Source: Sphingomonas abaci (GTDB taxonomy: Bacteria > Pseudomonadota > Alphaproteobacteria > Sphingomonadales > Sphingomonadaceae). Taken from it: a stretch of DNA of 64,000 bases. Both the position numbers and the translations under genes were made by a program. Position 1 is the first letter of the stretch. The number at the start of each line of letters is the position of its first letter. The DNA lies in the NCBI RefSeq assembly GCF_014199625.1, contig NZ_JACHNY010000002.1, positions 372,001 to 436,000 on the forward strand, given 5' to 3'. This document shows, piece after piece, positions 53,682 through 62,605 of this stretch. Below the pieces are notes generated by a model that made no database searches, was not told the DNA's origin, and saw only the letters and a program-made list of their open reading frames with translations.

Positions 53682-55019
53682 TCAGGCCTCCACCATCACG
53701 ACGTGCGGGGTCACCCGGTCCCGCGGGATCAGGGTGGAGGCGACCGCCACCACCGGGCGGACCGACCGGGTGACGCCGCCGCCGCCGAACGGTCCGTTGG
53801 TGTAGAGCGCCTCCACCTCCGCGCCGATCCGGGCGGCGTCCACCTCGCGCGCGGCGCGGCCGGACACGCGCAGGCGCACCTCGCGCGGAGGCATGCCCAG
53901 ATCGGTGCGGTCGACCGAATCGAAGCCGATCAGGTCGCAGCGCAAATCCGCCACCGCCGCTTCGATCAGCGCGAGCCGTTCGCGCACCACCGCGCCGGCC
54001 AGCCGGGCGCGGTCGACTGCGCCCGGGCCGGCATAGGCGATCTGCCCCTCGCCGATGAAACCATCGTCATAGCCGATGGAGACCTTGAGCGTGTCCGGCC
54101 GGGGGGCGCCACCGCCACCCGTCACCACAACCCGGTCCGGCCCCGCCTGGCTCAGTGCGACCGAGCGGAAGTCCGCGATCACATCGGCCTGGTAATAGGC
54201 GGCGGGATCGAGGATTTCGTAGAGCAACTGTTCCTTGCACGAGGCGAGGGACAATCGCCCACCCGAACCGGACACCTTGGTGAGGACCGCGCTCCCGTCG
54301 GACGAGACTTCGGCCAGCGGGAAACCGAGCCGGGCGAGGCCCGGCACCTGCTTGCGATGCGCATCGGCGAAATAGCCGCCAGTGAGCTGGCCTGCGCATT
54401 CGAGCAGGTGGCCGATCATTGTCGCGCGTCCCATCATCACCGGATCGTCGATCGACCAGCCGAACGCGTCGATCAGCGGGCCGGCGAACAGGGCCGGATC
54501 GCCGACCCGCCCGGTGATGATGATGTCGGCCCCCTGCGCCAGACCCTCGGCGATCGGCGCAGCACCCAGATAGGCGTTGGCGGAAAGAATAGACGGCAGG
54601 TCGGCACTGCTGCCATCCCGATCGATCAGCGGAAAGGCGGCGGCGCGTACGACCTCGACCACGTCGTCGCCCAGCACGGCCGCGATCCGCACCGCGCCGA
54701 GCCCCAGCGATTTGGCCAGCGTCGCCACCGCGCGCGCGGCGCCGAGCGGGTTGGCCGCGCCGGCATTGGTGACGATCCGCACCCCGTGCGCACGCGCCGC
54801 CGGCAGAACGCGGCGCATCCGCTCCAGCAACAGGGGATCGAAGCCGCCCTCCGGATCGCTGCGCCGGGCATTCTGCGCGAGCGCGATGGTCCGCTCGGCA
54901 AGGCATTCGAACGCCAGAAAGTCGAGCCTGCCTTTCTCGACCAGTTCCAACGCCGGCTCGATGCGGTCGCCGGCGAATCCGGCGCCGGCGCCGATCCTGA
55001 CGAACGGTCGGGCGGTCAT
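53682..55019 (-). CDS. AtuA family protein (DUF1446, acyclic terpene utilisation-like)
   Basis: 445 residues from MTARPFVRIGAGAGFAGDRIEPALELVEKGRLDFLAFECLAERTIALAQ. The family patterns include VRIVTNAGAANPLGAARAVATLAK, ADIIITGRVGDPALFAGPLI, GHLLECAGQLTGGYFAD and YEILDPAAYYQADVIADF. AtuA proteins occur in geraniol/citronellol and related branched acid degradation; the exact reaction is not settled. Its ATG overlaps the stop of a 43-residue ORF, and its stop touches the small AtuA-like gene. Confidence 0.88.
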   Translation of the reverse strand: MTARPFVRIGAGAGFAGDRIEPALELVEKGRLDFLAFECLAERTIALAQNARRSDPEGGFDPLLLERMRRVLPAARAHGVRIVTNAGAANPLGAARAVATLAKSLGLGAVRIAAVLGDDVVEVVRAAAFPLIDRDGSSADLPSILSANAYLGAAPIAEGLAQGADIIITGRVGDPALFAGPLIDAFGWSIDDPVMMGRATMIGHLLECAGQLTGGYFADAHRKQVPGLARLGFPLAEVSSDGSAVLTKVSGSGGRLSLASCKEQLLYEILDPAAYYQADVIADFRSVALSQAGPDRVVVTGGGGAPRPDTLKVSIGYDDGFIGEGQIAYAGPGAVDRARLAGAVVRERLALIEAAVADLRCDLIGFDSVDRTDLGMPPREVRLRVSGRAAREVDAARIGAEVEALYTNGPFGGGGVTRSVRPVVAVASTLIPRDRVTPHVVMVEA

Positions 55020-55147
55020 AGCGACGCCATGCGGCCGATGTGGGCGGCGACGACCGCCATGGCGCGCGCCGACGGTGGCGTGTCGGGGACGGAGACGATG
55101 GGCGCCCGCGGCGATGCTACCGCCAGCGCTTCGATGAGCACGACCAT
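55016..55147 (-). CDS. Small ORF translationally coupled to the AtuA gene
   Basis: 43 residues, MVVLIEALAVASPRAPIVSV, with AAAGG 4 nt before its ATG and a stop that overlaps the AtuA ATG (ATGA). This arrangement looks like genuine translation coupling. The sequence has no known motif; it could be a leader peptide, a small subunit or the relic of a larger gene. Confidence 0.45.
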   Translation of the reverse strand: MVVLIEALAVASPRAPIVSVPDTPPSARAMAVVAAHIGRMASL

Positions 55148-55494
55148 GAACCTTTCCGATGCGGACGTCAGTGAATGACGGCCAGCATGCAGCGCGACCC
55201 GCGATGCAGCCAAGACAATGTTTCGATAGACCTATGACAGGATTGTATCGAACGAGCGCCACGCCATCTCGCAGCATGTCAAGACGTGAGAGATTAGTGC
55301 ATTGTTATCCGGCGATTCTCGATGCAAAGGCCGGCGACGTCGGAGCGCATGTCGGGGCGCGGGAGATGACACGAGCCGTCCGATTGTGGCGGCGGCCTCG
55401 ATCATGTCGGTGGTGCAATCCTTGTCGCGCCCGGCCCGCAGGGTCATGTTTGCCGCGAAGAGATGGATCGGCAAGACAAGTGAGAAATGCAACA
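55148..55494. other. Gene-free gap of about 350 bp with an inverted repeat
   Basis: No convincing gene is seen on either strand. It contains TTCGATA (55222-55228) and TATCGAA (55246-55252), a 7-bp inverted repeat with a 17-bp spacer that could bind a regulator. It separates the leftward AtuA genes from the rightward esterase, so it should hold both promoters. Confidence 0.5.
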
Positions 55495-56493
55495 ATGGGG
55501 ATCGCGAAATCGCTAGCGGTGGCGGCCGGCGCTGCCTTGGCAACGACGTTCGTCGCCGGAGGTGCCCTGTTCTTCTATTATGTGTACGCGCCTCGACCAA
55601 AGCCGCCGGCGTCGCGCGGCAAGATAGTCTCGCGGGACTTGGACGTGGACAGTCGTACCCGCACTACGTTGATCTATGTGCCGCCGAACCTTCCGCGCGG
55701 TGCGCCGCTCGTCCTGGCGCTCCACGGGTCCGAATCCGAGCCGGCTCACATGCGCGACGCGACGGGTTACGAACTGGAGCGACTGGCGGACCAGCATGGC
55801 TTCGCGGTCGCCTATCCCGCCGGGATCGGTGGGGCCTGGAACGATTGCCGCCGCGTCGCGCCGTTCGAGGCGAAGCGCTTGAACATCGATGACGTCGGCT
55901 TTCTGAAGGGCGTGATCGACATGATGCACATATCCCATGGGATCGCGCGGGACAGGGTCTATGCGCTCGGCTTCTCGAACGGAGCGCAGATGGTGTTTCG
56001 GATGATGCTGTGCACCCCCGACGCACTGGCTGGCGCGGCGACGTTCGGCGGCAACCTGCCTGAGGATGCGAACATGATGTGCCCCAAGGAGGGACCTACG
56101 CCGCCGATCATGCTGGTCAGTGGGACGGCCGATCCGATCGTGCCGTTCGGCGGCGGGGACGCTTCGCTGTTCGGACTGGCCAGCCGCGGTATCGTCCTGT
56201 CGGCGGAGGAGACGTTCGCCACGTTCGCGGGTCTGAATGGGCTCGACCCCGCCGACGCGACGACGGAGACGCTGCCCCATCGTCATGCCGACGATCCCAC
56301 CAGGGTGCATGTCCGCGCGATCGCAAAGGGCGGGCGGCCCTATGTCGTCCTGTACACGGTCGACGGCGGAGGCCATGTCGTACCGCAGCCCAAGGTGCCG
56401 ATGCCACGCATGCTCGGCGCGGTGACCGGCGACCTGAACGGCCCGGCTGCCGCGATCGACTTCTTCCTGTACGCCGACGCCAAGGCGGCATGA
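55495..56493 (+). CDS. PHB-depolymerase/feruloyl-esterase family hydrolase (LpqC-like)
   Basis: 332 residues from MGIAKSLAVAAGAALATTFVAGGALFFYYV, a signal anchor. Family motifs are TTLIYVPPNLPRGAPLVLALHGSES, AYPAGIGGAWNDCRR, DDVGFLKGVIDMM, the nucleophile elbow GFSNGAQMVFRMM, ASTFGGN-like ATFGGNLP, SGTADPIVPFGGG, and His in DGGGHVVPQP. It is predicted to be exported and to cleave a polyester or aromatic ester. It is convergent with a LysR gene 6 nt away. Confidence 0.87.
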   Translation: MGIAKSLAVAAGAALATTFVAGGALFFYYVYAPRPKPPASRGKIVSRDLDVDSRTRTTLIYVPPNLPRGAPLVLALHGSESEPAHMRDATGYELERLADQHGFAVAYPAGIGGAWNDCRRVAPFEAKRLNIDDVGFLKGVIDMMHISHGIARDRVYALGFSNGAQMVFRMMLCTPDALAGAATFGGNLPEDANMMCPKEGPTPPIMLVSGTADPIVPFGGGDASLFGLASRGIVLSAEETFATFAGLNGLDPADATTETLPHRHADDPTRVHVRAIAKGGRPYVVLYTVDGGGHVVPQPKVPMPRMLGAVTGDLNGPAAAIDFFLYADAKAA

Positions 56494-56499
56494 TCGCCT

Positions 56500-57423
56500 T
56501 CAGGGTCCAGAACGCGCCGCGTCGGCCGCCGGCCGGCGCATATGCTCCAGGCAATGTCGTCGAAAGGCCTCGGCGGCGGGTGGCAGGGTGCGGTCGAGCG
56601 GATAGGCCAGACCGATCGTCCGCTCGACCGCCGGATGCGTGAGCGGCCGTGTGGCGATCCGATCGTGATGAAGAATCTGGAGCGTGGAGCGGGGAAGGGC
56701 GGTGATGCCCAGGCCCGCCTCCACCAGTGCGCCGACCGTTGCGAGCTGCGTGCAGTCGTACAGGCCGGCGATGCTCAGGCGCGCCTTCCGCAGAGCCGCG
56801 TCGGTCACCATCCTGACGCTGCTGCGCGGGGCCATCGCGACGAAGGGATGGTCGGCGAAGATCGACCAACGTGCGGGGGTCCCGGTGTCGAGCGCGCTGC
56901 CGGCTTTCACCACCATCACCATCGCATCGGTCATGAGCGGTTCGAAGCGGATCGCCGGATCGTCGGGTGAGGAGGTGACCGCGAGGTCGATCTCTCGATC
57001 GTGCATCTGCTGGTAAAGGGTGCCGGACAAATGGTCCCGCAGCGCGATCTCGACCAGCGGGTGGCTCGCGCGGAACGCGGCGATCGCGGCGGGCAGATCG
57101 CCTGCGGCCACCGTCGGCAGCGCGCCCACTACGACCCGTCCGCGCGCGCCGCTCAGACTGTGTGACAGGTCGGAGAAGGCGGCGTCGAAATCGGTGATCA
57201 GCCGTTCGACGACCGGCAGCAGCGTCTCGCCGGCCGCGGTGAGGCGGACGTTGCGGGAATCGCGGTCGAAGAGCCGGGCGCTCAGTTGCTCTTCCAGCAG
57301 CCGGATCGTCCGGCTGAGCGCAGGTTGCGACACGTTGGCAAGGCGCCCGGCCTCGCTGAAGTTGCGATGATAGGCGACGAGCATGAACAATCTCAGGCTC
57401 GTCAAACTGGGTGACCGGCGCAT
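56500..57423 (-). CDS. LysR family transcriptional regulator (1)
   Basis: 307 residues from MRRSPSLTSLRLFMLVAYHRNFSEAGRLANVSQPALSRTIRLLEEQLSARLFDRDSRNVRLTAAGETLLP, a standard LysR winged helix. The C-terminal effector domain runs RVVVGALPTVAAGDLPAAIAAFRASHP to the end. A TTG at 57459 is an alternative start. It is divergent from the second LysR gene and convergent with the esterase. Confidence 0.92.
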   Translation of the reverse strand: MRRSPSLTSLRLFMLVAYHRNFSEAGRLANVSQPALSRTIRLLEEQLSARLFDRDSRNVRLTAAGETLLPVVERLITDFDAAFSDLSHSLSGARGRVVVGALPTVAAGDLPAAIAAFRASHPLVEIALRDHLSGTLYQQMHDREIDLAVTSSPDDPAIRFEPLMTDAMVMVVKAGSALDTGTPARWSIFADHPFVAMAPRSSVRMVTDAALRKARLSIAGLYDCTQLATVGALVEAGLGITALPRSTLQILHHDRIATRPLTHPAVERTIGLAYPLDRTLPPAAEAFRRHCLEHMRRPAADAARSGP

Positions 57424-57554
57424 GGACGCGCGATGTGGCGGTGGCGGTCTAACGGTCAACGGCGTTCGGGGGCCGCATCATCGTCCTCCTCTCCAGCCTG
57501 TGGATCAATATCCCCGCCCAGTCCGCCAAATGCCTATTGTAGAACGAGAAACAT

Positions 57555-57608
57555 TGGCAAAATCGCTGCCAGTCGTATAGCTGACGACGCTGGAACATGG
57601 CGTTCCAG
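57555..57608. promoter_or_regulatory. Two inverted repeats between divergent lysR genes
   Basis: TGGCA-N7-TGCCA (57555-57571) has the T-N11-A form of LysR sites. CTGGAAC-ATGGC-GTTCCAG (57590-57608) is a perfect 7-bp inverted repeat with a 5-bp spacer. TTGGAACG repeats part of it just downstream. Both lie in the 268-bp divergent region, so either or both regulators may bind. Confidence 0.6.
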
Positions 57609-57691
57609 AATTGGAACGATTGGCAGAGGTAGTACCGTCACCGGGCGTCCTCGCGGACGGCGCTCGATCGGTCGTGACGGCGCGGGAGCGG

Positions 57692-58630
57692 GTGGTCAAG
57701 GTGGACTATGGTGAGGTGTTCGCGATCTTCGCGAAAGTCGGCGAATTGGAATCGATCTCCGGTGCCGCGCGATCGCTCGGCATCCCCAAGGCGAATGTCA
57801 GCCGGGCGGTGTCGCGTCTGGAGGCACGCTACGGCGTCCACCTGCTCGATCGCACCAAGCGCCAGTTCCGGCTGACGGAGGTCGGCCGCACGTTCCACGC
57901 GCATTGCGTGACCATCCTTGATGAACTGCGCGAAGCGGAAGCCCGGTTGGCCGCGCATCGCGGCGTTCCGGCGGGTACGTTGCGGGTCGGCTGCTCGGCA
58001 GAGGTATCACAGGCGCTGCTCGCGCCCAGCGTCGCCGAATTCCTCGATCGCTACCCGGACATCGATCTGCGGCTACAGGTCGGCGACCGGCTGGTGCCGC
58101 AACCCGATGGTTTGGATGTCGTGATCCATGCCGGCTGGCTGGCCGACTCCCGGCTCATCGTCCGAAAACTGTCCACCGTGTCGACGATCCTGGCGGCGAG
58201 CCGCGCGTATGTCGAGGCGTTCGGGTTGCCGACCGAGGTCGGCGACCTGGCCGCGCACCGCGTGATGGGCAACTTCTACCTCGACCCCGCCGCCATCGAG
58301 CCGGGACGGCTGCCGGCGCGGGTGCCGATCATGGAATTGACCCAGGGCCGGCAGCGCGTGGTCGTGCCGATCTGGCGACGATTTACCTCCAACGATCCGC
58401 TGACGATGCTCAGCCTGGTGCGCGCCGGTACGGTCATCGCCCAGATCGCGACCGGCCGCATCCTTCCAGAACTACGGTCCGGCGAGATCGTCCGCGTCCT
58501 GCCGGACTGGACCATTCACGACCCCGTCGGCCTTTATGCCCTTTATGGCGAACGTGCGGCCATGACCCCGAAATTGCAGGTCTTTGTTGACTTCATCAGC
58601 GAGGTGATCGGCCGCTATACCCGCGCCTGA
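57692..58630 (+). CDS. LysR family transcriptional regulator (2)
   Basis: 312 residues from a GTG at 57692 with GGGAG upstream; a frame from 57611 and another GTG at 57701 are alternatives. The HTH is DYGEVFAIFAKVGELESISGAARSLGIPKANVSRAVSRLEARYGVHLLDRTKRQFRLTEVG. The effector domain begins GTLRVGCSAEVSQALLAPSVAEFLDRYPDIDLRLQVGD. It belongs to the subgroup near DmlR/AaeR. It diverges from LysR (1). Confidence 0.88.
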   Translation: MVKVDYGEVFAIFAKVGELESISGAARSLGIPKANVSRAVSRLEARYGVHLLDRTKRQFRLTEVGRTFHAHCVTILDELREAEARLAAHRGVPAGTLRVGCSAEVSQALLAPSVAEFLDRYPDIDLRLQVGDRLVPQPDGLDVVIHAGWLADSRLIVRKLSTVSTILAASRAYVEAFGLPTEVGDLAAHRVMGNFYLDPAAIEPGRLPARVPIMELTQGRQRVVVPIWRRFTSNDPLTMLSLVRAGTVIAQIATGRILPELRSGEIVRVLPDWTIHDPVGLYALYGERAAMTPKLQVFVDFISEVIGRYTRA

Positions 58631-58868
58631 CGGCTGAGAAGCAGGAGACCGGTCGCGCTCGCCGATGGTCTGGGTTCCGCCGCATCGGTCGCGCGCTGCG
58701 CTGATCAGATGCGGGCCACGATGACCGCGCCGTTCGCCCGGACGCGCGATACCGCTGGTGAAGAGGTAACCGAGCGCTGGCGTCGCGGCGCCGGAATCGA
58801 CGAGGCGGGCGATCGTGCGGGCGGCGCGCCGATCGACGGCGGCAAGGATCGCAGGTCGACGTGCAGCC
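58631..58868. other. 238-bp gap between convergent lysR genes
   Basis: I see no convincing gene, hairpin with T-tract or repeat here. A minus-strand frame reading TIARLVDSGAATPALGYLF has a coding-like look but lacks a start, so it may be a small relic. Confidence 0.4.
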
Positions 58869-59801
58869 TCAGATATCGGCCAGCCCCGGCGCGTCGACAT
58901 CCGCCGCACCCAGGTCGATGAATTGCTGCCGCAGCCAGCACGCCGCCGGACCGGGCGGCACGTCGCGTCGCCAGACGCTCGCGAAGCGGTACATGCCGCC
59001 CACATGGTCGGGCATCTCCAGCCGGACCAGCACGCCGGTGGCGAGGTCCCGCTCGACCATCGGCATCGGCATGTTCCCCCAGCCGATGCCCTCGCGCAGC
59101 AGCGCGTGCTTCGCACCGAGATCCGCGAGCCGCCAGGTGCGGTCGCTGAGGACCGAGAAATCCTGGCCGTCGGTGGAGCTCGATCGGTCGGTCAGGACGA
59201 GCTGGACGTGCTGGCGACCTTCGCCGGGGGAAATGCGCTCCACCCTGGCCAGCGGGTGGTCGGGGGAGGCGACGGGGACCATCGCGACCGCACCGGCGGC
59301 CGCGCGGTCGACCTCGTCGGCATGGGCGGCCACCGGGCCTGAAATGCCGAGGACGGCTTTCCGGCCCTGAACGAGGGTGGTGACAGCGCCGAGCGCTTCC
59401 ACGTGGAGGCGAAGCGAAACCGTCGGGAACTCCACGGCGAATGCCCGCAGCACTTGGCCCAGTCGCGCGGACGGCAGCATCACGTCCACGGCCAAATTGA
59501 CCTCCGCCTCGAGCCCTTCAAGCAGCCCTTGCACCTTGGCGCGCAGCCCATCGAAGCCATGGCCGATCGCTCGGGCTTCGGACAGCACGGCGCGACCTTC
59601 GATGGTGAGCCTGGGCTTGCGGGTGCCCTCTCGCTCGAAGAGCCTTACGCCGAGCTGCGCTTCCAGGTTCGCAACGCCGTAGCTGATCACGGAAACCGCC
59701 CGCCCCAGGCGCCGGGCCGCGCCGGCGAAGCTGCCGGTGTCGACGACCGCAAGGAAGATCCTGAGCTGGTCGAAGGTCGGGATGCCGGGATTGCTCATCA
59801 T
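58869..59801 (-). CDS. LysR family transcriptional regulator (3)
   Basis: 310 residues from the ATG at 59801 (MMSNPGIPTFDQLRIFLAVV). The HTH is DTGSFAGAARRLGRAVSVISYGVANLEAQLGVRLFEREGTRKPRLTIEGRAVL. A substrate domain follows with EVNLAVDVMLPSARLGQVLRAFAVEFPTVSLRLHVE. It is divergent from the pirin operon and probably controls it. Confidence 0.93.
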   Translation of the reverse strand: MMSNPGIPTFDQLRIFLAVVDTGSFAGAARRLGRAVSVISYGVANLEAQLGVRLFEREGTRKPRLTIEGRAVLSEARAIGHGFDGLRAKVQGLLEGLEAEVNLAVDVMLPSARLGQVLRAFAVEFPTVSLRLHVEALGAVTTLVQGRKAVLGISGPVAAHADEVDRAAAGAVAMVPVASPDHPLARVERISPGEGRQHVQLVLTDRSSSTDGQDFSVLSDRTWRLADLGAKHALLREGIGWGNMPMPMVERDLATGVLVRLEMPDHVGGMYRFASVWRRDVPPGPAACWLRQQFIDLGAADVDAPGLADI

Positions 59802-59925
59802 CAAGTCGCCGCGTTTATGCGGCCATCTTTTCTATTTTATCGAACAAAGCAACGGACATTATCGGGCTCCCACCCGGGGGAGGGGCCAGCCTAGATTGCG
59901 TCCATCAAGCCCGATGGAGATTGGC

Positions 59926-60225
59926 ATGCGCGACTATCCCACCCTGACCGACCGGGAATGGCAGGCGGTCTCGACCGCACTGTCCGTTGCCGATCGGCAG
60001 GGGTGCGCGGCTGCGCGGCCGGCGGGGCGGTTCTGGCGGGTTCTTCGTGGCATCCTCGGATCGCGGCGGTCTCCGGCTCCGGCCGACCCTCGGCTGGAGG
60101 CGATCCGCAGCTTCGTCTGCGAGGCCAGGCGCAGCCGACGCGTCCCGGAGCAGCAGGTGCCGCAGCTCATCGCCGAGGGCTTCAATCGCGACCAGGCCAT
60201 CGCACTCGCGATGCTGGCCGCCTGA
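59926..60225 (+). CDS. Small hypothetical protein preceding pirin genes
   Basis: 99 residues from MRDYPTLTDREWQAVSTALS, with GGAG 7 nt before the ATG. A basic middle (RFWRVLRGILGSRRSP) and an acidic-to-basic helical end (LEAIRSFVCEARRSRRVPEQQVPQLIAEGFNRDQAIALAMLAA) are seen. No family is recognised. It lies 22 nt before the first pirin gene and so is likely first in that operon. Confidence 0.6.
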   Translation: MRDYPTLTDREWQAVSTALSVADRQGCAAARPAGRFWRVLRGILGSRRSPAPADPRLEAIRSFVCEARRSRRVPEQQVPQLIAEGFNRDQAIALAMLAA

Positions 60226-60247
60226 TCAACGGGAAAGGATTGATGAC

Positions 60248-60946
60248 ATGATCGAACTTCGGCCCTTCGAAAGCCTTGGCGGCGCGAACCATGGCTGGCT
60301 CGACGCCAAGCACCATTTCTCGTTCGCGAATTATTACGATCCCGCCCGGATGCACTGGGGCAATTTGCGCGTCTGGAACGACGACACCATCGCGCCCAGG
60401 ACTGGCTTTCCGCCGCATCCGCATCGCGACATGGAGATCATCACCTATGTCCGCGAAGGCGCGATCACGCACCAGGACAATCTGGGCAACAAGGGGCGCA
60501 CCGAGGCGGGCGACGTGCAGGTGATGTCGGCCGGCACCGGGATCACGCATTCCGAGTATAATATGGAAGACGTGACGACCAAGATCTTCCAGATCTGGAT
60601 CCAGCCGACGCGCGGCGGCGAGAAGCCGAGCTGGGGCGCGCGGCCGTTCCCGAAGGGCGAGCGTTCGGGGCGGTTCGTGACGCTTGCCTCGGGGTATGAC
60701 GGCGACGGCGATGCGTTGCCGATCCGCACCGATGCCCGCATCGTCGGCGCATCGATCAAGGCGGGCGAAACGGCCGAATATGCGATCGGCAGGAGCCGGC
60801 GCGGATATCTCGTCCCGGCGACCGGCGCTGTCGAGATCGAGGGTGTACGCGTCAATGCCCGCGACGGTGCGGCGATCGCGGATGTCGACACGTTGAAGGT
60901 CACCGCGCTCGAGGATAGCGAAATCGTCCTCGTCGACGCCGCCTGA
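60248..60946 (+). CDS. Pirin family protein (YhhW-like)
   Basis: 232 residues from MIELRPFESLGGANHGWLDAKHHFSFANYYDPARMHWGNLRVWNDDTIAP. The metal-binding cupin motif is GFPPHPHRDMEIITYVREG, followed by GDVQVMSAGTGITHSEYN. These pirins bind Fe or other divalent metals and some have quercetinase activity. It is followed by a second pirin after 54 nt. Confidence 0.93.
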   Translation: MIELRPFESLGGANHGWLDAKHHFSFANYYDPARMHWGNLRVWNDDTIAPRTGFPPHPHRDMEIITYVREGAITHQDNLGNKGRTEAGDVQVMSAGTGITHSEYNMEDVTTKIFQIWIQPTRGGEKPSWGARPFPKGERSGRFVTLASGYDGDGDALPIRTDARIVGASIKAGETAEYAIGRSRRGYLVPATGAVEIEGVRVNARDGAAIADVDTLKVTALEDSEIVLVDAA

Positions 60947-61000
60947 CCGCTTGCGGCCGCCCGCGACGGGTGGCCGCGCTTTGATACAAGGAGCCTGTCC

Positions 61001-61921
61001 ATGTCGATCCGTTCGAGTGACGTCGAAGGCGTCGAGCAAGTCATCCTGCCGCCGACCCGCGACCTGGGCGACGGCTTCTCCGTCCGCCGCGCCTTGCCCT
61101 CGGCGCACCGGCGCATGGTGGGTCCGTTCATCTTCTTCGACCAGATGGGGCCCGCGGCCTTCCGGGGTGGTGACGGACTCGACGTGCGACCGCACCCGCA
61201 TATCGGTCTCGCCACCGTCACCTATCTGCTTGAGGGCGAGATCCTGCATCGCGACAGCGTCGGGTCGGTGCAGCCGATCCGGCCGGGCGAGGTCAACTGG
61301 ATGACCGCCGGTTCCGGCATCGTCCACTCCGAACGGACCGCGCCCGAGCTGCGCGCCGCCAACAGCGCGCTGTTCGGCCTGCAGACCTGGATCGCGCTGC
61401 CTGCCCGGGACGAAGAGGCGGAGGCCGATTTCGCGCACTACAAGGCCGATGCCATTCCGGTGACGGAGGATGCCGGCACGCGTCTGACGCTGATCGCCGG
61501 CCAGTCTGACGGGCTCGTCTCGCCGGTGAAGACCTTCTCCGATCTGGTCTATGCCGATCTCGTGATGGCGGACGGCGCTCGTTACCGTCCCGGCGTCGAG
61601 CACATCGAGCGCGCGTTCTATGTCATCAGCGGCGGCATCGACGTCGTCGGCCAGACGGGCATCTTCGCACCGGGCGAACTGGTCGTGCTCAAGCCCGGGG
61701 CCGAAGTGATCCTTCGCGCCGTCGGCGCGACCCGGCTGATGCTGATCGGGGGCGAGCCCTTTCCAGAGGAACGTCACATCTACTGGAACTTCGTGTCGTC
61801 GCGCCAGGAGCGGATCGAGCAGGCCAAGGCGGACTGGCGCGCCGACCGGTTCGCGCGGGTGCCGGACGAGAGCGAGTTCATCCCGTTGCCACCCGACCCG
61901 AAGCCGGTCGTCTATCCCTGA
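61001..61921 (+). CDS. Pirin family protein (second)
   Basis: 306 residues, [51 protein letters not shown]. The cupin motif is [24 protein letters not shown], then [19 protein letters not shown]-terminal pirin domain ends [24 protein letters not shown]. It is longer than the first pirin and of the PirA-type architecture. AAGGAG precedes the ATG. Confidence 0.94.
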   Translation: MSIRSSDVEGVEQVILPPTRDLGDGFSVRRALPSAHRRMVGPFIFFDQMGPAAFRGGDGLDVRPHPHIGLATVTYLLEGEILHRDSVGSVQPIRPGEVNWMTAGSGIVHSERTAPELRAANSALFGLQTWIALPARDEEAEADFAHYKADAIPVTEDAGTRLTLIAGQSDGLVSPVKTFSDLVYADLVMADGARYRPGVEHIERAFYVISGGIDVVGQTGIFAPGELVVLKPGAEVILRAVGATRLMLIGGEPFPEERHIYWNFVSSRQERIEQAKADWRADRFARVPDESEFIPLPPDPKPVVYP

Positions 61922-61946
61922 TCCTCAGCACCGAAAGACCATCGTC

Positions 61947-62504
61947 ATGTCCGAGAAGCCCGTCCATTTCGTCGTCCTGCTGGGGAGCCTGCGACGTGGA
62001 TCGTTCCATCGCGCCGTCGCCGAAGCGCTGCCCGCGCTCGCTCCCGAAGGTGTGACCATCGACCAGCTTGGCTCGATCGGTGACCTGCCGCATTATTCCG
62101 CCGACCTCCAGGCGGAGGGCTTCCCGCTTGCGGTCACCGACATGGCCGAGCGGATCGCCGCGGCGGACGGCGTCATCATCGTCACGCCCGAGTATAACTA
62201 CTCGGTGCCGGGTGCGCTCAAGAACGCGCTCGACTGGTTCTCGCGGGTGCAGCCGCAGCCCTTCGCGGGCAAGCCGGTGGCGATCCAGACGGGCTCGCCC
62301 GGCGCGATCGGCGGCGCGCGGGCGCAATATCACCTCCGCCAGGTTCTCGTCTTCCTCGACGCGCAGGTGCTCACCAAGCCTGAGGTGATGATCGGGCAGA
62401 TCGGCGGCAAGGTCGACGCCGCCACGCACGCGATCAGCGACAAAGGCACCGCCGCCTTTGTCGGCCAGCAGATCGCGGCGCTCGCCGCCATGGCGCGTCG
62501 ATAG
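61947..62504 (+). CDS. NADPH-dependent FMN reductase (chromate/azo reductase type)
   Basis: 185 residues, MSEKPVHFVVLLGSLRRGSFHRAVAEALPAL. The phosphate loop is GSLRRGSFHR and the flavin contact is VTPEYNYSVPGALKNALDWFSR, followed by PVAIQTGSPGAIGGARAQYHLRQ. It fits the NQO/ChrR-like family. It is the last gene of the pirin operon, 25 nt after the second pirin. The pairing suggests quinone or redox stress. Confidence 0.92.
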   Translation: MSEKPVHFVVLLGSLRRGSFHRAVAEALPALAPEGVTIDQLGSIGDLPHYSADLQAEGFPLAVTDMAERIAAADGVIIVTPEYNYSVPGALKNALDWFSRVQPQPFAGKPVAIQTGSPGAIGGARAQYHLRQVLVFLDAQVLTKPEVMIGQIGGKVDAATHAISDKGTAAFVGQQIAALAAMARR

Positions 62505-62605
62505 CCTCAGTCGCACCGGACGCCCGGCAGGCGGCGACATGCCGGAACAGCACGTGCCTGGCTGCGGCTTGGGCCGGCACCGCTGTCACGTCGGCGGATC
62601 ACCCT

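Noticed and set aside
55232..55447. 71-residue minus-strand ORF in the gap before the esterase
   Set aside because: No SD, Arg-rich composition and no family resemblance.
58705..58941. 78-residue minus-strand ORF overlapping the end of the third lysR
   Set aside because: Low-complexity Arg/Pro/Ser sequence, consistent with an out-of-frame shadow.
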